A DNA stretch of 64,000 nt from Prochilodus magdalenae (Eukaryota; Chordata; Actinopteri; Characiformes; Prochilodontidae), in contig JAMWET010000169.1 of assembly GCA_024036415.1 (NCBI GenBank), forward strand, positions 124,001 to 188,000, given 5' to 3'. The position numbers and the translations under genes were made by a program. This document shows, piece by piece, positions 55,000 through 64,000 of this stretch. The notes under the pieces were generated by a model that made no database searches, was not told where the DNA came from, and was given only the letters and a program-made list of their open reading frames with translations. Positions within the stretch are counted from its first letter, which is position 1; each line of letters starts with the position of its first letter.

Positions 55000-57900
55000 G
55001 TGAGACTCCCATTTTCCTTTATAAAGTCAGATACCTAATGTGTGTGTGCTATATATTTCTGTATTTGTGTTTATTTCAGGTTTATCTAGCATGGAGTTTT
55101 TAATGGGTTACTTTGAATTTCAAGTTGTTGCTTTAGCGTTCCTTCTGATAAATATTGATTATGCCATGAATATACAGTATTATTCAAAAATTGCTGAGAT
55201 TATGGAGCAGACTGGAGCAACTGTGAGTTATCACGTATTTATGTGGTAATAGGCTAGATAAACACTGGTTTCAGTAGCTCTAGGTAATGTTTGTTTGACA
55301 AAATAAATATATGTGTAGTTAAGACTAAAACATAATTTAAGGTTGTTTTATTGATGCAAATATGATTTATATAAAGCTGTGAACTCTCATGCTTGTTGGA
55401 ACAAGTCAGAATGCTGAGAATGAATTAACTTGAAGTGAACTTGCCATAGGAGTGCTCATGCTAGATTCAAAAGGCAGCAAGATGTTTGGTTTTAAATGAC
55501 TCTCTCTAAGTTTTTGGAGGTATCCCATGCATAGTTACAGTTCATAAGAATATCCTCTAGTAAGAAGAGGACAATAGAGGGGTCTGTTTGCCACTTCTCC
55601 ATCTGAGATGCCAATTTCTGAGTTCAATCTAAATCCAATGGTCCAACAGTGCACAACTTCAAGTACATTTTCTAGTTTTCTGGATTTTCATGTCCACCAA
55701 AGGTGTCATATACCTCAGTTTACCACCTGCTAGGAGATTCCCACTTAGAGGCTTCCAATCTGCAGTTCCTGCTCTGAGACTTGCACCTCTGTTTATTGCA
55801 GTCACAGTGGGCTTTTCACCATTTAATTTAATTATTTCGTCAATGCATCTCAGTTATTAAACAACTTGGACTTCTTTGCTGACCCCGTTATATTCATAGG
55901 AACTCCCAGATAAAATTTGTTTACTCACAGCCTTATCACACCATTTTATCTTTCTGGTCAGCTATGCGCGTTGACACAACGCCAACATGTCATTCGAACT
56001 AGTAGCATTGAAGCTCCCATGACAATGCTGCTCAGGGAGCAGGAAAGAAAACATGGAGTGAATCATAATCTACTTCTGCTGATATCAAGAATAATTGCAT
56101 CCTCTAATATCGAAATGGAGCCATTTAAAGCACCACCAACGGACAAATCTTGATCATGACCACATTCTGGGCAAGTGTTTGGATTTGATGTGTCTTACAG
56201 AAACCCAGCATAAACCAGATGTTTTCTAACCAGGCGCATGCAGAGTTTAAAGGCAAAAAGGTTTTATTAACAAAGCTGCAGCATAGGGCAGTACAGGAAG
56301 ACAGCAGGAAGTAAATAGTAACCAGGCCAAACCTACCAAAAGTGGGGAGACAGTGCCAAAACCACGAGACAGTCTGAGTATGTAATAACAAAAGAGCAGT
56401 CCAACCTAACAAACAAAACCAAAAGAAAGAGTCAAATAGAACAAAGATGTGGAAACTGCACAGTATTCAACTAACATTGGCAATACCTCGTGAAGAGGCA
56501 AGTGAAGAGAAGGCATATTAAGCACCACAGCCATTAAACAGATAGCTTTTCCTTTTAAAATACTTGCCCACTAAATAAATCAATCTTCAAAAGAAACTCC
56601 ATTAATGCTTGTTTAACTATTAAGTATATATTTAATTAAATATTTAAAAATAAATGCACCGGAGGGGGTGTAGCATATAGGCTAGCATATAGGATTGAAG
56701 AAAGGTAAAACTTTTTCTGTAAAATGTCAAATACTACAATGTATGTCAATGATTTGTATGCCTGTATATTGTATTTAAGGTCTATCAGGCTTGGAGATTG
56801 TGCTTTACATCTTTTGTCTTGTTTTAAATAGACCACTGCAAATTTTATGTTGTTTAGTTTTGGGGTTTTTTTACCTTTTTTCTGAGAAGTATTGAAAACA
56901 CCTTGAATATGTAATTTGATAATTAATAAGTGGCTGTGGCAGAAGTATTTTCGACTGTATAATTTTTAAAAGTGAAGTTGATCATTTTCACATTTAAAAT
57001 TTAATTTAGGATTTTTGAATGTTATACAATAAACAAATGAAAACAAAATTCTCTTTAAAATTGTCTTTTGATTTAATGATCAACTCACTTCTCAGATACA
57101 TTTTGTTTTCAGGTCAGAAAACAAGTGAGTAGAGCACATGCCACAGAGTAGAACACAGTAAAATTAAAACATAAAATGAAATAAAAAATGTCAAGAAGGC
57201 CAACTGTTCATTTTGTAGATGAAGTGAAACACTAGTACCATATTTTGTTGGTCTTTAAATGAATTGAGCATTTCAAATAGTATGCAAACATTTGGACATA
57301 CCTTTATGTTTTTTGTAGAAATGTACGTTGTACGTTTTGGATCATTGTCAGCCTCTTCTTTTCATGTTTCTGTGTGGCATTCTTTACAGGGTTTGCTGAT
57401 ATTTAGTAGAATATTTTTTTTTCTCTCTATCAATACAACATTGCCACTGACTGCGACCTAGCCAAAAATAGAACCTCCACACCTGCTTAACGGTTTGCAG
57501 TGAGTTATTTTCTTGACAACAGCAAAGTTATGACATATTAGTGGCACAGTAGTGATGTAAGTGACTCCAGAGTTTGTCTAGAATGTAAAGACTGGATGTC
57601 TAAAAAATTTTGTTTGTTTGAGTGTGTGACTATTTTTTCTCCCTGGTGCATATATAATGTCAGATTATCTGGTTCTGCAGAAAACCTACTATGTTATGTT
57701 TAATAATATATTCAGTAAAATAATTCTGCTTCTTATGATTCCACATTCTGTTTGTTTTTTTGTTTGTTTTAGGTCACCTCATAGCCTGACTGTCCACCAG
57801 GGGGCTCTTCCAGATCCCCTGGAAATTGAATCCTGGATGCAATAACAGCTGAACTACAAACTCAGAAAGCACAGCATGGCTACTAAATGTCAGCTATTAT

Positions 57901-60900
57901 GAAACGATTGGAGCAATCATTTAAATTTTACATTGTATTTATTATTTTCATAGGCCTTCAGATTTGTTTCAGAACACAATACTTTTTTTTTACCCAACAT
58001 CGCTATCCAGGACTTAAAAAAATATGTAGATAAACAGTCTGTAGAGTCTAATATGATATGCAGTATTCTAGATTTATCAGTTCAGTGTAGAGCAGCAATT
58101 ATTATTTTGTAGAGGCTTTGGTCTTTGTTTTGATTGTGGTTAAAGAAACAGAATTAATCACAGCATTAATCAACATGGGGGTGAATCAGGCCTGACACAG
58201 GTTTACTGCCATCACAGCAAAAATCAAATGTGACTATAACAGGTCACCATCTGTTTTTTGTTGTTTAGAGCTTGATTAAGTTAGAATACACTTTAAACCC
58301 AATTCTAAACACTGGATTAACTGTAACCTGGAGTCTTACCATAAATTCTTACCTTGACTTTCACAGGGACAACATCAACTTACTTGTTGACATTTGGTGC
58401 CATTTTTCTAATGAACTCATGCATGGGGGACTCACAAGGACTCCCTGATTCAGACATCATCCTAGAGGTAAAAAACAAAAAAGTGTTTCAGGAGTTAACA
58501 CAATGTACAAAAATAATTTATTTGTTTATCTTTTTTTTTAATGATGATCTTATTTTAAAATGCCAGGTGAAAACACTCACATTCTAATACCACATTCTAA
58601 AACTAGCTCCTAACTTTAAGTTATTTTAATTTCAAAAACTTTGGATTAGACAGGGTGCTCCTCCCTTAACTGTTTAGAAACAATTATTTAGTGCGACTAC
58701 AACCCAAAGGTTTATTCTGTAAATGAGAAATGTAGAGATCCACACACATATACACCAAATGGCAGCTAGTCAGTGGTTTTTTGACAATTACTCTAAAGCA
58801 AGGGCCCAACAAGGCCAGGAATGAGCTCATCAATTGTGTGCTGTTCAACTCTGTTTAACAGACAACAAGCTTCTCATTACCCAGTGGATATAACTAAGTA
58901 TCATGACTGGAAAACCATTGCTAAATGCACATTTGTAAATTACTTTAGATAAATCTTTTTACGCTCGAGCAATAGCAAGCACTTTGACCTTGCACATGTG
59001 TACATCAAAACTTAAATCTCAACCAGTAAACTGCATTACCTCCCATTTACATTACAGCCAACCAATTTAAGTGTGGAGACTTGAGTATCCACAGGTTCAC
59101 AAGGCCCCTGAAAGTCAGCTTGCCCTGAAACTAGGTTTTTCCTGGTAACTGACATTAGGTGCTGCTTGGTGTTCTTATCTTCAACGTCAATCAACCCCAG
59201 ACTGCTTTATTTACATTTAAGGCTTTTCGCAGACACTCTTATTCAGAGTGACTTACTACCGTGCTCAGTATTTCGCTGGATAATGTTTCCTAGCTAGTAC
59301 AAGATAAGGTAAGATGAGGAACGTGGAGAATGAGGAAGGAGTGGAGGGACCTGCTCATGGTCGAACTTTACCGCCTCTTTAGGGAAATACAGGCTATGTA
59401 TGGCGGCCAGTTGAACTGGTCTTTCTTGATCCTATCAGCAGAATGAATTTGAAAGTATACACAACCAGGTTAACCTCTCAGCTCTTATCCAACTCTTTTA
59501 AACATATTTAATTAAAACCATGCCGTCATGTAAATCCTCTAAAGTGAGCCTTTTATGTAATTAATTCAAGTCGTTAAGTATTTTTGTTGCAGTTCTCACA
59601 GTGTCCTGTAATTCAGTCATTTCAAGTCATCTTGGAAAAAGCTGGTTTAAACCAGTTTTGATGTCAAGTCTGGTACTTCTTACATACAGTGTAAGGTATT
59701 TAAACCAGTCTGTGAGTCTGAAGAGAAGACCATTTTTGTGTTTAATGAAGAACTGGGTTTATTTAAGGTCTTTTTCTCTCTATTATTCCTCCTCCATATT
59801 ACAAATATAGGTTTTGCTTCTTTTCTCAAGTTGGTCACTGTGCAATAGCATAGCACTGTCTAAAAAGAGCGTCTGTATGATGAATGAATCTCTAGAAAGA
59901 AAAACAAAACACAGGAAAACAGTTGTGATGAGAATTTTATGGATATTGCATGTATATTTCTGTCTACAGAAATTATTTTCTCAGTATACGGTTCCCTCAC
60001 CCCTGAGTGTGTGCTGCTTGCTATATTGGGACTCTATTAGGGGATCATTCCACTATATTGACAGGGATCATTCTTTGTTTACATGCTGCAAATGCTCACT
60101 TACACTACAAGAGATAAAAGGTTATTGTTTTGTAATGTTTTTTAGGTTTGTAGGATTAGGTTTCGGGTTTAAGAATAAGAGTAACTGTGTAAATAAAAAT
60201 TTGTTTATAATCTGTTAAATTTGGTTCAGTTCACTTGAACTGTTCTATTTGAAAACATAAAAAATATATGACTCTTCACTCAAGATGTAACTGGTATAAT
60301 ACAGACTCTTAACATCCTCATTCAGCTGTGATAGACATGCTCCCAAAACCTTCCTGTATCTGGAGTTTAACTGGATTACATTTTGGGTTTAAATAATGCC
60401 GAGGTTAAGGTTAGGATTAGTGTCAGAGTGACAGTTAGGATTAGGTTTTTGGTTGAAGTTAAAATTGGGTTAAGATTAGGTTGTTTGGTGTTGCATCAAA
60501 AAAAAAACATAGTAGTAGTTACTGTAGTCATTTCAGTGCTTGTGCAACCCTTCCCCCAACACTCTTTCCATACAGGGGGACTAAAAGCCCACTCAAAAGT
60601 TTTGTCGCCATCTTGCAGGTGCTGTATTAAATGCTGCTTTTTGTTTTCGTCATACTAATATGACAGCTCAAGTAACCTTAAAAGCCCAGTCACACAGTAA
60701 CATATTTCACCTCAGACCTCATAGCAACATTGTTGCTGAAAATCTGTGGGCTCTAATGTCTAATGAAGCAAACCTAACTAACCTAACCCAAAGGTCAAAC
60801 ATCCTTAACTAGGCTGTATGTTTTATAGGGTGTTTCTTGCCATAAAATTACATCTGTATGTTCTGGCTGCCATCTTGTACAACCAGTTTTGAAGCTGTAA

Positions 60901-63087
60901 AACAAAGACATGCTTCAAAGCAAGAACAGGACTAGTTTGGCTTTGCAAGTAGGTGCTATGTTAGCTAGGTAGACATTACAGACATTACAGACACAACTTG
61001 TTTTTTTTTTTGTAACTTTATCAGCTGGAGCCATTTCCGCTAAACTTGCTAAAAACTAGGGCTATTTATTTGCAAGAACCTGGGGATACGATACGTATCA
61101 TAATACAGGGGTTATAATTTCATGTAACATGGTACACTGCAATACTTTTTAAAATATAATTTTTTGGAACACTATCACAATGTTATGCGCAAGGTAAGTG
61201 GATATATGCGTAATTGATGTTTCAGGGATTTGTAATAAGGAGGTATGTATTTTGGACCTACCTGCCCATTGTTGATTTGCCACCTGCACGACAAATGCTA
61301 TGTAGCCCATTGCGGCCTGGCAAAACTAGGCTTTTTGAGCCTTGTTCTTTGTTTTTCACCTTCATGACCTGCTTAGGGGCTGGTGATGGACACTGCTGCT
61401 GCCTTCTAAATATTCTAGATTTACTGAATATGTAACCATAAATAATGAAAATGTTTAAACAGAATGTATAATTTTTCATTCAACATATCAACATTTCATT
61501 AAATATATATATATACAGAATTTTGCCATTACCTTTGGAATTTCCAATATTGCTTTTGGCCTTAAAATCTATAGTTCACCTAGAAACCACTTAGATGACT
61601 AGCTTTGTCAGAAGACTTCCCAGTCCATTGTTATACTCTATATATGTTATTAAAAAATTGTTGTTTTATGGTCCATTACCCACAGAGATGTTTAGTCTAT
61701 AATGTATAAAAAATGATGTATGAAGGATTACTATGCTTTTGAGTAAAGTAAATTATTTTTATCTTCCAGCTTAGCCACACATATGGAGATGAAGAACAAT
61801 TGAGAGAAAAACAAGATGGTAAATATAAATTCAGCATTCTGTGTTTTTTCTGTGTAAAATATTTACAGTACATTTTCAAAGTACAATGATAAACTAATCC
61901 ATTCTTTTACATGTTTACCTTTCTTTTAACCTTAACTAAATAACTAAAATCTCATTAACTTTTTTCAGCCAACATAATGTCTCAAGAATACATTGTGGTG
62001 GTGGAGGTGAACGTGTCACACGTGATTCTGATAGAACAAATCAAATCCTTTTTAAACTCTATCAGTTTTCCATTTCAACGGGACAGCACCACAGAAATCA
62101 GTGGCGCGAATATTACAACAGGTAAGCTTGGTCCACCAATCATTAAAGGAGTCATTAAAATATACATGCTTAAACAATCAGTTACTTTTTTTTAGTTTAA
62201 ATTTGTTTTTTATCCCAATATGGCACTGACCACTAGTGACATCAGAGGCTTGGTGTTCTTGTAGATCTATCATTTCCTGTTCATAACAAATGAGCCTTAT
62301 TTATCAGTAATTGTCTGATAAGTCTCATTGTCTTTCCAGAGAAACACATACTGGTCAACCAAGAGTTGTAAATAACTTTTTTAATCAAAGGTTGCTTGAT
62401 AATTTTATGCATGCTGCCTCTGATCCTGGTCATCAGCTATGATGTTGTCACCGGTCAAGCAGCTGGGGAAAGAACACCTGGCATGGCAAATTCATCCCTG
62501 GCATTATTTTACAAAAACATGTTTTTATGGTGAATTTACTGCCTCAAGGGGGTAAAACATCCATTTTTGTTGTGAACAGACCAGAAGAACAGTTCTTTGG
62601 CCACGTTTATTTTGCGCCATCCTCCAAATCCAGAGCCTGAACCTGTCATCCCTGATTACCAAATAAACGCCCCCTTTCGTTGAAGTCTCAAGGACACCAT
62701 CACCTGGGCCCCTCAAATGGAGCCCAACCCTGGAGATGGTCCTCTTGGTTGGCAGTATTTACACTTGTGTGCAGTCATGATGAAACAGGAAGGGACCATC
62801 CCCAAACTGTTACATATGTGCTCATAGATCTTTTAGTGTGTCCCTGTTTAAGTGTAATGTGGTATAAAGTGCTTGTTAGATGCTTGTCACACCTTGCATT
62901 ATAACTGTGAAAAACAAAACTTTAGAAATGTTTTTATGTCATCATGATATTTTTAACTGAAAAGTCTTCTGAAGTCACACATTCAGATCACTTAATTAAA
63001 CATCACTGCAGGTATCTGTCCTATCTTTGTGGGCTGTTTTGACTGCAACAATAGTGAACAATACATTTTTTTCCTGATTTGTTTTTG

Positions 63088-63124
<37 letters not shown>

Positions 63125-63358
63125 GTGTGTATGTGTGTGTTAAATTAAAAATTTCCTCCTAAATTATTTGTGTTTTTCTCACAGTGTGTCTTTTGAACAA
63201 TACGGGATACCAGTGCAGATGTGAGGATCAGTATTTTTGGCCATGTTACAAGTGCAAAACAAATGGATATTTTAATGAGGTCACCACTGGCCCATGTGGC
63301 TGCATCAGTGGTTTACCAGATGATGGACAGTTCTGCCAACCAGTGACTGAACTGAATA
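54898..63358 (+). CDS. Gene C: ADGRF5-like adhesion GPCR, 5' part only
   Basis: Exons 54898-54999 (non-coding), 57773-57888 (ATG 57876), 58367-58467, 61770-61818, 61969-62121 and 63185-63358 agree in order, phase and mostly in length with genes A and B. So far it codes a signal peptide (TTSTYLLTFGAIFLMNSCMG), a linker, the beta-alpha-beta exon (SQEYIVVVEVNVSHVILIEQ) and a cysteine-rich EGF-like module. No lesion is seen in these 490 coding bases. The SEA, Ig, GAIN and 7TM parts would lie beyond the window, so its state cannot be judged. Same strand as A and B. Confidence 0.75.
55080..56152 (+). CDS. Candidate two-exon small secreted protein or alternative gene C transcript
   Basis: Exon 55080-55222 (ttatttcag|gtttat; ATG 55091; donor aact|gtgagt) joins in phase 0 to 55962-56152 (tctggtcag|ctatgc; stop TGA 56150-56152). 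The 107-codon product starts MEFLMGYFEFQVVALAFLLI, a plausible signal peptide, then has a charged helix-forming part with MLLREQERKHGVNHNLLLLI. I recognise no family. The acceptor lies only 80 bp after gene C exon 1 and is matched in gene B, where the frame closes after ten codons. It could equally be a chance frame; no homologue is available here to support it. Confidence 0.25.
56160..57772. other. Gene C intron 1 remainder
   Basis: 56220-56430 (aggcgcatgcagagtttaaa, ggttttattaacaaagctgc) looks like part of an interspersed repeat. The rest is AT-rich with no supported exon. Confidence 0.35.
57773..58467 (+). CDS. Gene C exons 2-3: start and signal peptide
   Basis: Exon 57773-57888 (tgttttag|gtcacct; ATG 57876, MATK) and exon 58367-58467 (ttcacag|ggacaa...tagag|gtaaaa). 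Joined, the start reads MATKWTTSTYLLTFGAIFLM, a clear hydrophobic signal core. The exon 2 donor would be aaat|gtcagc, weaker than gtaagc/gtaagt in A and B; it is chosen because it falls at the conserved 13th base after the A of ATG. Confidence 0.65.
59208..59410. repeat. Dispersed teleost repeat
   Basis: Contains ttatttacatttaaggcttt, cagacactcttattcagagt and gacttactaccgtgctcag, the typical core of this fish repeat, followed by tttcctagctagtacaag and ctgctcatggtcgaac. Confidence 0.6.
60395..60485. repeat. Degenerate GGTTAG-like stretch
   Basis: Imperfect repeats such as gaggttaaggttaggattag, cagttaggattaggttttt and gggttaagattaggttg. They resemble the vertebrate telomere unit but are too diverged and few to be called a true interstitial telomere. 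Confidence 0.45.
61770..62121 (+). CDS. Gene C exons 4-5
   Basis: Exon 61770-61818 (atcttccag|cttagc...agatg|gtaaat, LSHTYGDEEQLREKQD, 49 bp) and exon 61969-62121 (tttcag|ccaaca...acaacag|gtaagc, SQEYIVVVEVNVSHVILIEQ, IKSFLNSISFPFQRDSTTEI, SGANITT). The second is 3 bp longer than in B, keeping frame. Confidence 0.75.
62122..63184. other. Gene C intron 5
   Basis: A (TA)n/(TG)n microsatellite lies at about 63090-63140. The rest shows no supported exon. Confidence 0.4.
63185..63358 (+). CDS. Gene C exon 6: cysteine-rich EGF-like module
   Basis: Acceptor tttctcacag|tgtgtc and donor gaata|gtatgt, 174 bp as in B. Codes VCLLNNTGYQCRCEDQYFWP, CYKCKTNGYFNEV, PCGCISGLPDDGQFCQP. The cysteine of CVQYGHC in B is lost and a new one appears in WPCYKC, so the disulphide pattern probably differs. 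Confidence 0.8.
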
Positions 63359-64000
63359 GTATGTATAATACAATAATGTAACCGTTGGCACACGTGGAGA
63401 ATGTAAAAGGATCTCTGAGCTTGTTGAGTGTTTTACTCGGTGCTAGGTGGAGGTAAAGCGAGTGGGTGGTAAAACATAATATTGTTCTAAATTAATATTA
63501 CCTGCTCCATACTAGACTGTGAGAGCATCCATAAGGGACAAAAACTCAAAAGATAATTTATGGACAGGTTAGCGTATTACATTGTGATTGGTTATTACTT
63601 AAACGCAGAAATTAACTAATTATGTGTAATTTTACAGTAAACATGAAGGTCACTTTTTTTGACCACTCGTTGCAGTACCTCACCGTACATATGATACTCT
63701 ACATTACTCTGTTGTTTAACCTTATTATTGTTTATTTCATATCCTTATTTCTTATTTCTGCACAGGAATGAAGTAGGTATAGCAATACTGCAAGAGAGTT
63801 TAGACAAGCTAAAGAGAACAGATACACATTGGTGGTATCCTCTGGTGGTGAAATTAAAATAAAAAGAGCTGCTATAGCAATAAACCGTTAAATCTAATTA
63901 AATATCATTTAAATATCATTAACACTAGTACAGATGCTACACAGAAGCTAGCAGTATGTAAGTTAGAAATATACAGGGCATTGTTATTGTTTGCTTTAAA
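63359..64000. other. Gene C intron 6, window end
   Basis: AT-rich intron start. No further EGF exon is found before the window ends, so the next gene C exons are outside. Confidence 0.4.

Larger units (their letters stand above)
58468..61769. other. Gene C intron 3
   Basis: Includes a dispersed repeat (59208-59410) and a degenerate ggttag-type stretch (60395-60485). Open frames at 59814-60218 and 60383-60658 have no family signature or splice support. Confidence 0.4.

Noticed and set aside
55962..56152. Assignment of the small open frame to the PTH/TIP39 or CRH peptide families
   Set aside because: A few matching positions (LL, ER, H, N) over about 22 residues are what any charged amphipathic helix could show. 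No amidation or clear dibasic processing site, and the family N-terminal motifs are absent.
60395..60485. True interstitial telomere
   Set aside because: Too short and too degenerate; only loosely GGTTAG-like.

Overview
The window is vertebrate nuclear DNA, almost certainly from a teleost fish. It is AT-rich and intron-rich. It carries several Tc1/mariner families, a hAT-type non-autonomous element, CR1/L2/Rex1-like LINE sequence, LTR remnants and the dispersed fish repeat with a 'ttacattt...gcatttagcagacgct' core. The exons encode adhesion G-protein-coupled receptors of the ADGRF (group VI, ADGRF5/GPR116-like) type. I found no prokaryotic features, tRNA or rRNA genes. The track of open frames alone misleads here, because the real genes are chains of short exons; exon borders below come from splice sites, phase, and comparison of the paralogues inside the window. 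Layout: three tandem, same-strand (+) paralogues, called A, B and C. Gene A (about 2245-27640) has a non-coding exon, a signal-peptide start, an SEA module, Ig-like modules, a GAIN/GPS/7TM exon and a C-terminal tail. It also has an in-frame TAA (18861-18863), a 1-bp deletion in the next exon (near 19036), a decayed exon at 10166-10290, and none of the EGF exons found in its sisters. It is best read as a recent pseudogene whose 7TM exon is still fully open. Gene B (about 31077-49375) looks intact: I can chain 19 coding exons into one 1175-codon frame plus stop, with four EGF-like exons (one freshly duplicated), SEA, Ig-like modules, GAIN/GPS with the tethered-agonist start TSFSLLMSPF, and seven membrane helices. 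Gene C (54898 to beyond 63358) is cut by the window end; its first six exons match the A/B pattern. All three share a homologous 5' non-coding exon and a second exon carrying the ATG, which points to tandem whole-gene duplication including the 5' end. The space between and inside genes is filled by repeats: a CACT-rich array with an embedded unit of about 26 bp (2645-4540) and a 38-bp minisatellite of about 80 copies (5636-8660) in introns 1 and 2 of gene A; a 39-bp degenerate minisatellite (15680-16185); a (TA)n tract in gene B; a 20-bp minisatellite lying inside a 1247-bp tandem duplication with no visible differences, just downstream of gene B (49167-51660); a solo LTR with 5-bp target duplication (51830-52312); a hAT-like element with 8-bp target duplication (28038-28834); and at least seven Tc1/mariner copies or relics. 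Points most worth checking: the two lesions in gene A beside its open 7TM exon; the EGF exon duplicated in gene B with a Tc1 copy between the two copies; the 1247-bp duplication; and a two-exon open frame (55080-56152) just behind exon 1 of gene C that begins with a hydrophobic, signal-like stretch and matches no family I can name with confidence.
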